The notes under the pieces were generated by a model. The model was not told the origin of the DNA and ran no database searches. It worked only from the letters and a program-made list of their open reading frames with translations. Positions 37,411 through 51,198 of a stretch of 64,000 nt of DNA are shown piece after piece. A program made the position numbers and the translations under genes. Source of the stretch: Atherix ibis. Its lineage: Eukaryota > Arthropoda > Insecta > Diptera > Athericidae. How positions within the stretch are numbered: position 1 is the stretch's first letter; every line of letters begins with the position of its first letter. The stretch is taken from NCBI GenBank assembly GCA_958298945.1, contig OY282610.1, positions 33,673,667-33,737,666 of the forward strand, read 5' to 3'.

Positions 37411-38020
37411 GATAATGCAAAGAAGATATTGGAACAGATTTGAATATGCAATATAAAATTTTTGTAGAGAATGGGACCAAGTAAACTTTCCTGTGGAACA
37501 CCAGCCAATATCGTAGAGATATTGGAGAGTTCGTAGGATTCGTTTACTTGGAAGTGTCGGTTGGAAAGGAATGATTTTAAGACTTTTCATTCTAAAGAAG
37601 ATCCAATGAAACCGACAACTCGATTTCACTGCTAGATAGTGGAGTGTTGGGAACGGAAACCGAATTGATGATTGGGAATTAAATTTGATGATTCGAATAG
37701 GGTATGTAACCGGTGGAGGACTATTTTGTCAAAGATTTATGAAAGGACTGGAAAGAGACTTTTAATAGGCGGCGGTTTATTGATTTATTGGGTTTAGGGA
37801 TCATTTTTATAATGGAAAATTTCCAGAGGATTGGAAAATATATTGTTCAGAGGATGGAGTTATATATAGTATAGTAAGGAAGGCTATTGCTCATTTAAGA
37901 AGTTGTTTTTGGAAATATATTGAAAGTGTTAACCAGAAGCTTTGTCTTTGGAAAGGAGTTTGATTAAATTGGCAGGAGTTATTGCCTTTTTAGGTAAATT
38001 TCATATTAAAATAGTTATTT

Positions 38021-39759
38021 ATTATTCAAACAAAATTTAAGATTAAAACTATTTGTACAGTAAAAAGGATCGAAAAAATATTATTCAATTATTATTACCA
38101 TTTCGACGATTGAGTATTTATATTTTTTTTGTAAATTAAAAACACTGAACCTGCGGAGTTGTGGCAAAATAATTATCCTTTAATATCGTGAAATTCTATA
38201 AAGAAAATTAATGTTCACTTCAAGAAACTTTATGCAATTGACTTGAAAAAGTATTCTTTTCGTAAAATAATTCGAATAGTTTCAATAGAAAAAATATTCA
38301 ATTAAAAATTTTAATTCATTTAATCATGAGAGAGAAAAAACAAATTATATTTATAATCCTAGAAACATTTATTATAGTTAATCAAAAAAGTAAAAAATAA
38401 ACTATCTACAAATAAAATAGAAATTCTCTCTTGAGATGCATAAACGCACTTTAAGTAATTAATTTGAAATTGAGGAAAAGTAGATAGTCAAAAGTCATGA
38501 ATGTGTGTGTGTGTGTTTTTTTTTAAATAAAACCCAATTGGGGTTAATGAAACGTTCAAAATTTATTTCACAACGCAACATTTGAAAATTTGTATATATC
38601 CGCAGCAAATGTGATTATAAAAGGAATTAGAAAAACCTACGTGACATGGATTATGTATTATACGAAAGAACTTTCATATGAAACTGGATAAACTTTCTAC
38701 TTTGCTGCTTGAGTATGAGTACTTTTTCGAAGAATTCAAATAACACTTAAAACATGCCATTGATTATCTTCAGCTTTTGACCTAAATAAATTGATCTGTT
38801 AACATGATAATGAAGAAAATTTTTAGCAGGCCATCATAATACGTAAGTGGCTTTTTTTTTAAGTACAAAACAAATGTTCAAATATTAGGCAAAAGAATCC
38901 TTGAAAAAGTTTTCAAACCCTACAGTTTTTCTTAATACGTTGCCAATAAATTTGCAAATAAACCGTTTCCTTTTTTTCTATTTCAAGCAAAGCAAAAATA
39001 ATTAATTTATTATTAATAAAAAGGAAAATAAAATATTAAGTTCGAGAATGAAAAATCAATCGATAAGTAGGCACTCATTAATCATTGGAGAGTACAGCAA
39101 ATATATGAACTTATCAGAAAATATAAATTTCATTATAAGAGCCCAAAAAAAAACCTCTTCTCTATATTAATATAAGCCTTTTAGACCTGCAGGATAAATA
39201 TTTTGGACTTTATTATTTTATTTTTACTGCAATCATACAGATTATTTTTTAGGTGGTAGTTCATTAAATATTGTATCTTAATACCATTGAATGTTTATAA
39301 TAATTGCTAAGAGTCTTCTTAAAATACTATAACAGACTTTGTTAAGAACAATTTGAAAAATTTCTAAAAAGATTTTGCGGAGTTTTCATTAATTTGTGTG
39401 AAAAAGTCAGAAAAAAAATTGCAAAAGAAAAAAAATTAAACATAAAATAATTTTTTTTATTAAAAATTAAACAACTTTTGTAAATTATATTCTAATTAAT
39501 GTAGTTGGTAGAAAAAACTAACCAACAAATTTTTTACCGCATTTGGCCATTAATATTTTTATAAAAACTTAGTTAATTAAATACTCAAAAGAGCTATTAA
39601 ATACAAAAATTAGCGTATTCAATAGCTGGGATCATACATTTAATTAATTGAAATTTGCAAATCAATATAGTAAAATTATTATTTTAGGAAATGAGCAATC
39701 AAAAATCGCAAAATTGAAATTTCATATTTAAAAAGCAGAAATAGAAAATAGAATCAAAA
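38021..39759. other. AT-rich DNA, no gene seen
   Basis: It has a short (GT)n near 38502-38516 and poly-A/T runs. No ORF or transposon signature was recognised. Confidence 0.5.
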
Positions 39760-41020
39760 ATTATTAAAATCACCAAATTCACCAAATTTAACAAAAACAC
39801 ATTAAAATCACCCAATTCACCAAATTCACCAAATTTACGAAAATCACAAAAATCGTAAAAATCATATCCACCAAAATTAATAAAATCACCAAAATGACCA
39901 AATTCCAAAATCACCAAAATCGTTAAAATTATCAAATTCACCAAAATCACAAAAAATCGTCAAAATCAAATCCACCAAATCACCAAAATCCCAAAATTAC
40001 CAAATTCCCCAAAATAATCAAATCCACGAAAACCACCAAAATCACCACAAACCAAAATCGTCTAAATCATCAAATTCACCAAAATAATGAAAATCACCAA
40101 ATCACGAAAACCACCAAATTCACCAAATTAACCTATTTCACCAAATTCACCAAAATCACAAAATTCACCAAATTCACCAAATTTACCAAAATCACCGAAT
40201 TCATCAAAATCACACAAGTCGTCCAAATAAACCCCTTAAAATTCCCAAATCCAAAAAACCACCAAAATTCCAAAATCACCAAAATCACTGAAATCGACAA
40301 AATTACCAAATTCACCAAAATCACAAAAATCATAAAAATCAAACCCACCAAAATTACTAAAATCATCAAAATCACCAAAATCACAAATTCACCAAACTCA
40401 CCTAAATCACCAAAACCACCAAATTCACCAAACTCACCTAAATCACCAAAATCACCAAATCCACCAAATTTACCTATTTCACCAAATTCACCAAAATCAC
40501 AAAATTCACCAAATTCACCAAATTTACCAAAATCACCGAATTCACCAAAATCACACAAATCGTCAAATTAAAATCCCCCAAAATAATCAAATCCACGAAA
40601 ACCACCAAATTAACCTATTTCACCAAATTCACCAAAATCACAAAATTCACCAAAATCACCAAATTCAGCAAATTTACCAAAATCACCAAATCTACCAAAA
40701 TCACACAAATCGTCAAAATCAAATCCACCAAAATTACTAAAATCATCAAAATCACGAAAATCTCAAATTCACCAAACTCACCTAAATCACCAAAACCACC
40801 AAATTCACCAAACTTACCTAAATCACCAAAATCACCAAAATCACCACAAACCAAAATCGTCTAAATCATCAAATTCACCAAAATCACAAAATTCACCAAA
40901 ATCACCAAATTCAGCAAATTTACCAAAATCACCAAATCTACCAAAATCACAAAATCCACCAAAATTCCAAAATCACCAAAATAACCAAATTCACCAAAAT
41001 AACCAAAATCGACAAAACCT
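39760..41020. repeat. degenerate TCACCAAA-type minisatellite, ~1.26 kb
   Basis: More than a hundred copies of a variable 8-10 base unit (TCACCAAA, TCACCAAAA, ATTCACCAA) run in one orientation. Higher-order segments of roughly 200-300 bp also recur: the run around 40430-40560 resembles 40120-40215, and 40615-40860 resembles both. Minus-strand ORFs rich in F-G-E-F-G-D or L-V-N-L-V-I are by-products of the repeat. Confidence 0.95.
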
Positions 41021-41604
41021 CCAGCAAAATGGGTTGTTTATATTTGAACACTGGTGATGAGCCTTGATCCAAATATCTAGTCCCACGTGACGATGCGGTG
41101 ACCTCTATCCATATATCCATTATCACGTGGCGGATCAATGATCTTGAACAATTATTCTTTATTCCTAATAGCCCGTGTCAGGTTAGAGACCTTTTTTTAT
41201 ATGTACTTTGGATCACGACTTCATTTGCTTGAACTAACTAAGTTAGTGGTTTAAGTACTATTACAATCTATTTAATTTAGTTTTTATTTATTGTATTAAA
41301 ACAAGATTATTATTTTTTTAATTAAAAAATGAATCTGAAATGATACTGTGTCCTCTGGATTAAATGGTTTAGAAATTCTAAGTTTAGTACAAATACTTTT
41401 TATTTCGAAACATTTCTTTTGGCAGTTTCTACAAACTTTTTATTCTTCAACTTTTGAACTTTTCAATAAGTGAAAATATTTATAATTAGTACGGTTGATT
41501 TTTTTTTTAAGGTAATATCCTAAAGTAAAATGTCAAAGATCTTCGATTATTGGTTAAACAAACGTTTTTTTTTTCATTAATTTTATCAGATAATATATAA
41601 ACCT
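41021..41604. other. spacer after the minisatellite, unassigned
   Basis: 41030-41220 is GC-richer and holds two partly similar CACGTG-containing segments near 41090 and 41134. The rest is AT-rich. No gene was recognised. Confidence 0.35.
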
Positions 41605-42009
41605 GGTTATTCATTTTGTAGTTTGGAAAGTAAAACTTTGTTTTTTATAATTTATTTTAATAAATATATTACTTAGTATATTATTTGCTTAGAAAATAAT
41701 TTGCCATTTTATATTAAATATTAATTATTTACAAAAACGTGCTTTAATATTTGCAAAAGATATACCGATTGGGTGCTGGAACAGCAAGGCTTTAAATGCA
41801 GATTTTTCGACAAAACAAAAAATTATTTTTTTCGAAAACCCAAAAGTGACTATTGAAAAGCTATTATATCCGGAAAAAGTGACTGTCTACTGTGTATTTT
41901 GTTCTAAACATTCTATTATTCCGTATTTCTTTAAAAATGAAGAAGTAAAGATGGCTAAGGTAAATTTTTAGCAAATTTGCTCTATGATAACTGACTTCTT
42001 TTAGCAATA

Positions 42010-43615
42010 ATTTAAAGATTTCTATTTGGACCATATTAAATTGATGCGCAGAAACCCACGAAGATCCATCCCAACAATACCGCTCACGATTATGGAGATC
42101 ACAACAGCAGTCAACAAGCTTAAGAACAGCAAAGCACCCGGACCTGAAAACCTGGCCCCAGAGGTTCTGAAGTTTGATCCGCCACTCCTGGCCTCGCTGT
42201 TGCATCCTATAATCGTAGAAGCCTGGACACAATGCCACTTCCCGGACAGCTGGAAAGAAAGAGTAATTATCACCATCCCGAAGAAAGGTGACCTTGGCGA
42301 TTGCAAAAACTGGAGGAGAATCACTCTTCTGAACACCATCCAGAAACTAATCGCCTCAATCATCCTGACTCGCATCACTCCAACAGTGGAAAGTGCCCTT
42401 CGCAACGAGCAGTCTGGCTTTAAACCAAACCGCTCCTGTGTTGATCACAACAACAGCCTAAGAATGATCATTGAACAGTCGAACGAATGGAACAGCCCGC
42501 TCTATCTTCTCTTCGTTGACTTCGAAAGAGCCTTCGAGATGATTTCTCATGACGCCATCTGGAGTGCTCTGGCTGAACTAGGTATCCCACAGGCCATCAT
42601 CGATCTCATCCGAGAACTATACCGTGAGGCCCCGTGTAGAGTGCGCTTCAAAGGACGAAACAGCGACCCATTCAACATCTCGAGAGGAGTCAGGCAGGGT
42701 TGCGTAATCTCGCCTATCCTCTTCATAATCGCCCCAGAAGTAGTCCTTCAACGCACTAACAACACAGCCAGCAACGGTGTACAGTAGATACTGCGTAAGA
42801 AACTCCACGACCTGGACTACGCCGACGACATATGCCTCATGTCCCACACCTTCAACAGCATTCAGGAGAAACTCTGCGAGAGGCCCTTGATGCTATACGG
42901 TACCCAAGTTGAAGATGTCGAAAAGTTCTGTTACCTTGGCAGCATGCTCAGCAAGGATGGTGGAACTGAAATAGACATCCAAACGCGCATCAACAAGGCG
43001 CGACAAGCGTACACCTCAACCACCTCTCCATAACACTCAAACTTCGAATATTCAGTTCAAACGTCAAGCCAGTCCTGCTGTACGCTTGCGAAACATGGAA
43101 AGTAACCGACAGCACGACTCGTAAGCCTCAAAAATTTGTGAACAGATGCTTGAGGCATATAAGCAAGATCTTCTGGCCGAACTGGATAACGAACGATGAG
43201 CTGCTTCTTCTCACGAAGCAAATACCCCTTCTTGCTGACATAAAACGCAGGAAATGGAGTTGGATTGGCCACATCGTGCGAAACCCACCTACAGACATAG
43301 CAAGGATGGCACTATATTGGAACCCACAGGGCAATCGCAGCAGAGGACGACCAAGGATCACTTGTAGAAGATCAGTCGAGCGCGAACACCCACAAATTGG
43401 CAAGTCATGGTCGGAAGTGAAAAGGCTAGCCCAAGACAGAAGCAGATGGAGAGAGTTCACAGAGTCTGTAGTGCCGCTATATGCTCCATAGGAGCGACAG
43501 TGTCTCATGTCTATGTGTATAAATGCATATATATGTGTTATGTACAATAAAAAATTGTACAATAACGTAGAAATGAAAAAACTGTCAAATAAAAAAATAA
43601 AAAAAATTTTTAATA
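42010..43615 (+). mobile_element. 5'-truncated RTE-like LINE insertion
   Basis: This insertion interrupts the DDE_3 copy around it. It begins inside ORF2, has no endonuclease domain, and ends in an A-rich tail (CAAATAAAAAAATAAAAAAA near 43585). This is the pattern of a target-primed, 5'-truncated LINE. The exact target-site duplication is not clear. Confidence 0.75.
42026..43491 (+). pseudogene. LINE reverse transcriptase (RTE-like), lightly damaged
   Basis: The RT domain runs from KLKNSKAPGPENLAPEVLKF through KNWRRITLLNTIQKLIA, NEQSGFKPNRSCVDH, LFVDFERAFEMISHDAIWSA (first catalytic Asp) and GVRQGCVISPILF. A TAG at 42785-42787 precedes LHDLDYADDICLMSH, which holds the catalytic YADD. An in-frame deletion follows this motif, as NSIQEKLCE runs straight into RPLMLYGTQVEDVEKFCYLG. 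A frameshift near 43018 leads to LYACETWKVTDSTTR, then WIGHIVRNP and WNPQGNRSRGRPRITCRRSV. The ending is that of RTE-type endonuclease-reverse transcriptases. It is far better preserved than the jockey relics, so younger. Confidence 0.88.
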
Positions 43616-44025
43616 AGATGGTCCCCAAACCAGACAAGATGAAAATTTTGGATTTATTGCATTAAAAGTTCTTCCCAGAAAGCTTAATTTGGGGTTTTAG
43701 TGATGTGAATTGGCGTCCAAGATCATGCAATTTGATACTCTTGGACTTTTTTTTTATTGTAAAGCTGTATCCAGGTGGATTTTTTTGTAAAGCTGTATCC
43801 GGACAGATAATTGTCGAACATTAGAGCTTTTGAACATTACTTAAATAGCATCGAGTCCAGTAAGCAGTCTCATAGTAGTTATTTAAACTGTTTTATGATA
43901 TATTAAATAACATACTCATAATGGCAGGATTTATGTTATAGAATTAATTCAAAAGTAAATCAAAATCATCTAATTACTTAATATGATTTTTTATTAGTTT
44001 TACTACTTACCAAACCTTTATTATT

Positions 44026-47000
44026 GAAAAAAATCGGTTAAAAAAAAAACTAAACGAAATAAAATACGAAAAGTTTTATCATAAATTTTTTATATTTTAT
44101 TTATTTTTTTTTAATGTTTTTTTTCTCATTTTTTTTTTATTTTCAATTTTATTACTTTTTCTTGGGTGCATGTGCAAATCAAACAAACTACAAATAGTCT
44201 CTTACAATTTAATATAATTATTATAATTACATAACTTTATTAATTATTTTTTGTTTTTTAAATTTTTCTTTATTTTCTTTCCCGCTTTTTTTTTTGGTTT
44301 TTTTTTTCTTTTGTTTCCTCCATTTTGAATTTGTTTATCTGCCATTTTATTTGTTATTTCTTATTAACTTTTATTTTTGTCAGTTTTATTATTGTTTCAC
44401 TATGATTATTATCATAAATTTATATTTATTATATGCTCGAAAATATCCCTTTTTAAATTCTTATAAATCAATTTAATTATACTTTTTGTTCAGTTTTCGA
44501 CTCGACTATTTTTTCCTAAAGTTTTTGAGAAACAAAAAAAGTTTCGTAATTTTCTTTTTTTTGTGTTTATTTGACACTTGTTTGTCTTTCTATCTTTGTA
44601 TATAATTTAATCTGGTTGTTTTTTTTTTTTAATTAAGTAAGTATCGATTGATTTTTAAGAAATCATACTAAAGTTTTGTCTATTACATTTTGTTTGTTAA
44701 TTTTTTTCTCCCTTAAACTTATCAATATAACTAAATTTTATTATTATTAAATATTTTCTTTTCTTTTTTTTTCGCTAAAAACTTAATTATTTTTTCTATA
44801 GGTTTTACTAGAATTTATTTTATATAATTTTTTTTTTGCTGGTTGACTCCGGTTATATTCTCCTTTCTATTCCTTTATTGTTGTTATTGTTTTTTTTTTT
44901 AACACTTAATCATGTTTACATATTATTTGCCCAAAAGATACTACAAATTATCTTTTTATGTTATTTAAAAATAAACTACTAATAAAATTATGTTCAAATT
45001 TCTACATAATAATTCTTAATAAAACTAAAAAATACCAATAATAATTTAGCCTTTTTTAATTTATCTAAAACTTTCTTTCAAATAAATTCTTCTCTTTTAT
45101 TTAAATAAAATCTGACCTAATTACACGATATACAATATTATAAATATGATCGTTAAGAATATATTGTATGTATCTGTCGTCTGGCTTCTGGAATAATTTT
45201 GTATAACACCACAAAATATTTTTTTTCCTTTTTTTTTGGTCATTATTTTGTTTAGATTTGATCAAATAATTCTTTTGATTAAGTACATCTTTTTCTTTTT
45301 TGGTTTCAACTAATTATATTAATTCTATTTATCCAAAAAATAAAAAAATAAAATAAAAATAGTACTTTTCCAAAGAAGAATTAATCGTGTTACCCCATTT
45401 CATTATTATAATTATGGTAATTTCTTATATATGAAAACAATAAAAAAACTGTTTTCCGAAATAATTTCAGAAATTTCTCCCCAAAAAATTATACATTATT
45501 TCAAAAATTTGTTGTTGTTATTCATTTTATGAATAAATGTAAACAGAAAGAAAAACTAAAAACATATTAAAGTTTTTAAAAAATTTTATTCGAATAAAAA
45601 ATATTAAAGAATTCTAACTTAAAAATACATAAAATAATTGCACTCGTGATAAAACTTCGATTCTAATAATTAATATAAAAGAAAAATAAGTTTTTAAACT
45701 AAAATTAAAAATGATTACTTTTATTATAAAATTTCAAAAAAATAGACTAGATATAAAAGTTTTTTTTTTTTACCAAAGTTGACTAGAACAATAAAAAAAA
45801 CCACCTTAATTTTGTTGCTTTTTTGTTTTTTTTTTTGTTTGATTAATTAATTGAACTTTTTTTATTAATAGCATTTTTTTTTTAAATAAAAAAAAAATCT
45901 AAATAAATATTTAATAAATAAAATTCAATTTTTTTTTTTTTTTGGTAAATAATTTTTGTGATTATATTTTTCTGTAAGATTCTTAAGAAAAAGTAAAATT
46001 AATAAACGAAAAGAAACTGCTCTTGTGATTGACATTAGTGATGGCCGCCATTATTAGGAAAAATATGTTCGCCATTTTGGAAATTTTCATATTTTTAAGC
46101 GGCAATTTTGAATTATAAATAATAATTCGCCTAAACTGAGTAAGTAATTGGCTTTATTTCCATTATGAAATTCTCTTAAGCAAAGAAAAATCTTTATAGG
46201 GAAAATTATTTAAAAAAAAAAAAAAAAAATTAAAAAAAAAACCCTACATATTATTAATCACATTATACGTTCATTAAAAATGTCTTTTTCTGTGTTTTTT
46301 AAAAATCGTTTTTTTTTCTTTACTAAAAATAAGACTAGATGTACAAAAAAAAAAACCAAAAATTCATGGATCTTTGTACAATGAATAGATAAAAAAAAAT
46401 TATTTTTTTTTTAAATATAAAAACAAAAGAATACCTTTTATCGTTAAATAACATTTTATATATTGTATGTAGTATTGTACCTTTTGATAATTTAAAAAGA
46501 AACTGCAAAAAAAAACAAACAGTATAAATGATTAAATAAAACTCTAATAAATTAAAAACAAACAAACAGAAGAAAAAAAACGAAAATTCTTTTTAAAATA
46601 AAGAAATAAATAAAAAATTTTTTTCAAAAAAAAATTAATGTTATTCTTTTAATTATTTTATAATAAGGACTAGAAGGATTTGTTGTATCATTTTCATTTC
46701 TGATTTAATCTTAATTTTTTACTATTATATACTATTTAAGCTTAATGACTTTTGTTTAAATTATAAAAATATAATAATTCTATTTTGGAATGTTTCTTTG
46801 GTTTTTTTTTGCTTTGGTGATGGAATTTTTTTTTCTCTTTTTGTTAATTTCTATTTTAAAATATATTTTTTTTATACCATTTTCAATTTAAAAACAAATA
46901 TGCCTAAAAGATATTTTATAAAAAGGTTATTTGTTTTTTTTTCTTCTTTATACTTTATTATTTCTAAAAAAAAAAAAAAAAAATTTCAAAAAATTAGAAC

Positions 47001-47318
47001 TGAACTTAATTGAATAGCAGTTATTTAACGCGGACAGAATAAAGAGAACTAATACGAGAAAAAGAAACAATTTTCGAAAAGTTCTTTTTGGTATTTGTGT
47101 TAAAAAATTATTCTGTTAATCGGTGTTTTTACTTTTCTGGTGACCTATTCTCTTATATTCATAATTTTTTTTTTGTCATATTTCTTAGTACTTAATGCAA
47201 AAAGTTATTTATACCAATTTTTATACCAATTTACCTTTTATTCGTACCTAAACCATTTTGCTGTTTTTTTTTTTTTTTTTTTTTTTTCATTTTTGCAATA
47301 ATAATAAAAATAATAATA

Positions 47319-47353
<35 letters not shown>

Positions 47354-47911
47354 CAGAGGTTTTCTATTAAATTTGCTTTAATTTGTTTTTGTTTTTCTTA
47401 TTAAATTTTTATTTCGCTTGAAAACTATACTTTTTAAAGGTTTTTGTTTTTTTTTTAAATAACAATATTTGGGTTTGTTTTTTTTTTCCTTTACTTTTTA
47501 TATACTTAAAATTAAATTATTTTACATATATTATATACTTACTTAGATTATTTATTTATTACTTACTAATCATATACTATTATTATTATTATTATTATTA
47601 TATTCCCATTTTTTGTATGTTTGAATGCGTATGCATTATTTTCATTCATTATAATAATAGTAATAATTATTATTTTTATTATTGTATTATTACTATTTTA
47701 ATTATTATTATTGTTTATTATAATGTATTGTATTAATTTTTTATTATTTATTTGCCATAAATCAATTTATTTCCATTTTGCTTTTGATTTGTGTTTTATT
47801 TTTATTTAAAACACTTTTTTTTCTTTTACTCATTCTTGTTCCTTTCAATAATTTTTTTACTCGATTATCTATCATTTCTAATCCTTTTTTCTACAATTTT
47901 TCTCATGATTA

Positions 47912-47955
<44 letters not shown>

Positions 47956-48422
47956 TTGTATATGCATAATATACCAATTATTATTATTATTAGTATTATC
48001 CGTTTATCATTGATTTACTTATGCGTATCTGATTTGATTTGATTTTTGTCTTTTCATTTATATGAACGCCTGTTTTTTTTATGTAAAATTGTTGGAATTA
48101 CATACAATATTTTGTTTGTTTTTGTTTTGTTTTTTGTTGTTGTTGTTGCTATTTACTTATTTTCTTTCATTTTTATGTGTATATATGTATATTTATGTAT
48201 ATAAGTTAATAATATTTTCTGTGTAATTTCTTTTCATGTATTTTACAATATTTATAAATATTTATATTTATATATTTATATATATAAATATATATATATA
48301 TATTTAATATGTATATGTATATACATATATATTCAAATATATTTATGTAATTTTTATATATGTATGAATGTATGTATATAGAATAGGGCGGGCTGTGACC
48401 GCAAGGCAAATAGTTTTTTTTC

Positions 48423-48456
<34 letters not shown>

Positions 48457-51198
48457 ATTTTTTTAGACTTTTATTATTATTATTATTTGTTTTTTGTTAA
48501 TTTTCTTCTTTATTTTTTTTTTACTCTACTATACATAGATTACTCATGTACTACTACTTACTATATATGAATTCTAATCATTAATTTACTATTTACTGGT
48601 TCAATTATATTTATTTATTTAATTAATTTTTTTTTTTTAAATATTTTGTTGTTGTTGTTGGTATATTATTGTAATCTTTTGATTTATTAACTTTTCTTGT
48701 CGGTACTTCCATTTTTAAAATAAATTACACATTGCAATTATTGTGATTTGATTTTTGTCAAATTTGAATTGATGGAATTATCTTTCTTGAATTGGGTTTT
48801 TTTTCTTCTTCTCACCATTTTAATTATGTTATAATCGGTCATACTAATAATACTCTATATATATATATATATTTTTTAAGTTGGTGATTTTATTTTCTAT
48901 TTAATAGTTAAAATTTTCAATTTTTGTCAATTTATAATTTATAGTTTTTCTAATCCAATTTATGATTTGTTCTTCTGTGTTTCTGTAAGGATGTGGTGGT
49001 AGTGGTGTTTTTTTTTAAGTGTGTAATTATTTATCAAAATATATTATTGCAATATTACCTGATATTTATGTATGTATATATATTAATACTATTTTCATTA
49101 TTTTTTTTTTTGGTTTCTTTTAGTACAGTTTACAGTTTATGTTTTAGTACATATTTTAATATATTTCTTTAGTACATTTTTATTAAGCATATTTTTATTA
49201 CAATTTTTTTAGTACAAATTTTTTTTAGTACATTATTTTTAGTACAATTTTTTTAGTACTTTTTTTTAGTACATTTTTTTTAGTAAAAATGGTTGTTATT
49301 AAGCAAATTATTATAAATTTATGCTAATTTTTCATAATATAGTTATTTTGACTGCACTTTTTTTTATAAGGAGGGTAGGGGGAGTGAGGGTAGAAAGGGG
49401 GGGGGGGGAGGGGTATAGCTGGCACTGGTATTTTTTTTTGAAAAAGATAAAATACATTCAAATAAAAAGATCCTAATAGATAATTAATCTAATCTGTTGT
49501 TAATTTTTTTGTTATGAATTTTTTTTTTTGTTTTTTTTTTTTGGTTTCTGTTTTTATTTTTAAATATCTGTTTTGTTACTCTACACAATAAATATAATAC
49601 AATTTTAATTAATAATTATTAATTTTCCTTTCTTTTTTCTTTATACTATATATAATAATTTATACAATATATTTTGCTACTATTGTTACTATTTTCATTT
49701 TTTTAGAGAAGTAAAAATTAAAAAAGAAAAGAAAAAAACATTTCTTGTTTTCTTTTTTATTCAAAGAAATTAATTAAGCGTACTAAAAGTTCATTTACAT
49801 TCATATATTATTTAAAAATAAAAACATTGTGTTTTTTTTTTTCATCCGTAGCTCTTGTTTTAATGTTTTCCGTTTCCTTTTTTGTTTTTGTTGTTTTTTT
49901 TTCTTTTTGCATATACACATTATTTTTATCGATTACTTTAACAAATCCAGTCTACGCTTTTATACAATAGTATTTTTAATTTTTTATTGATCAATCGGCT
50001 TTTTAATAATTTTTTTATTGTGAATTTTATTAAATATACATGTTTGCTAAATTTACTTTATTATTATTATTATTTATTAATTTTTGTTTTTCTTTTTATA
50101 AAAGAGATTTTTTTTCTTTTTGCTAAAATTTTCAATTTACTTTACTCAAAAGAAAGTTTTCTTCTTAAATATCTTTGACTAGATCTTTGATTTTTTTTTA
50201 AATTAATTTACAAAAAAGCAACAACAAACAAAAAAAAACAGAAACTCACATAAATTCCAATTGTTCCAACTTATTAAGATACTATTTTCCCTGTATAATA
50301 TGTATTTGTATTTTATGTTATTTATTTTTTTCTGTTTTTCAGTTTTTAAAAATAAAAATATCTACCCTTAATTTAAACAAAGTTAATTTGGACTATTTTT
50401 AATTAATTTCAATATTTTTTTTTTTAGGAAAACAATTTACTTAATAGTTTTTTTTTTTATTAATTTGAAATGGTATAATTTTCTTTTTCTATTTAAATTT
50501 AATAAATAATCCTTTCAGTAATTATTATTGTTACTTTTGTTAAATGTTCTGACAACAAATGTTTTTTTTATTTATATGCTTTTCCTTAATGAAAAGTTAA
50601 TTCTAAAGTAAATAAATGGAAACGTTCTTTATAAAGTAAATAGTTTTGTGCAAAAATATTTGAATAATAAAATAAATACCAAAAAATTTCCCTACTAAAC
50701 AAGGCGTGAATTCGTACTGATTTACTGATTATAATAAATGTAGAAGATTGAATTAAAAAATTCTTATATCATTTAAGCAATCTTTCTAACGTCGTTCGAT
50801 AGGAAATAATATATTTGGACTGCACTTCTATCGACTCTGGGGTTTTTTTTTTTTCTAAAAAATCTTTTATTATAAAATTGTGTCCTATACGATTCGTACG
50901 AAATTGTAGAGATTTTAGTAGAGATTCTCTCTAAACACGTTCAACAAATTCTGATGAATTATTTGTTAAATATAATTTTAAGATAATAAAAAAATAGGAA
51001 TTGCTGCTAATAAAGAATAATTGTATTCGAAATGAATTTTGTAACGTTTTTTTACGTCGATTAACCGGACTGTAACTCTTAAAACTCGTATTAATGCAAT
51101 TTTATTTGTGATTATAATTCTATTAGAATGGGGGTAGCCATGTATTTGGCGTAGAATTAGTTGAGTTTGAATTCAATTTTAATAAAAAAATATTATTA
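44026..51198. other. AT-rich intergenic DNA rich in microsatellites
   Basis: It contains long (ATT)n tracts at about 47318-47353, 47578-47600, 47918-47955 and 48425-48453. There is also (GTT)n at about 48137-48148 and 48649-48660, TATA-type repeats at 48240-48370, and a G-run near 49397-49412. No coding region was recognised; short hydrophobic ORFs come from T-rich composition. Confidence 0.6.
49120..49290 (+). repeat. TTTTAGTACA short-unit repeat
   Basis: TTTAGTACA or TTTAGTAC recurs at least eight times at variable spacing, with T-run linkers that lengthen and shorten. It looks like a degenerate minisatellite. Confidence 0.7.

Larger units (their letters stand above)
35910..38020 (-). pseudogene. 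jockey-like LINE relic, minus strand, interrupted
   Basis: 35910-36480 aligns by eye with the 3' part of the LINE at 32455-32850. 37415-38020 aligns with its RT region at 33090 onward, with GVPQESLLGPILY on the minus strand at about 37475-37505. Between them lies an AT-rich insertion with the 160-bp tandem array, which derives from the DDE_3 transposon family. The part near 36173-36274 has a local inverted duplication. All frames are broken. Confidence 0.7.
41605..44025 (+). mobile_element. DDE_3 transposon relic copy 5, split by a LINE
   Basis: The left end is GGTTATTCATTTTGTAGTTT at 41605. The left half contains GAAAAGCTATTATATCCGGA, the decayed ACTGACTTCTTTTAGCAATA and the start of the HMWFQQDGAT motif (GGACCATATTA at about 42028). 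The motif resumes at about 43618 after the inserted LINE, followed by GTGATGTGAATTGGCGTCCA and ATCGAGTCCAGTAAGCAGTC. The right end lies near 44025 and is weak. Confidence 0.62.

Noticed and set aside
36765..37629. Repeated short minus-strand ORFs sharing SCEKRTSLLNK
   Set aside because: They arise from the 160-bp tandem unit; the transposase-derived sense is on the plus strand.
39699..40854. Minus-strand ORFs rich in FGEFGDFG or LVNLVILV
   Set aside because: They are translations of the TCACCAAA minisatellite; sequence changes follow the DNA unit and not codons, and no domain is seen.
43128..43637. 169-codon minus-strand ORF
   Set aside because: Antisense to the C-terminal region of the RTE-like LINE, whose plus-strand reading has recognisable motifs.
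46335..48042. Small hydrophobic ORFs in T-rich DNA resembling membrane peptides
   Set aside because: Composition-driven Phe/Ile/Leu strings over poly-T and ATT repeats, with no start context or homology.
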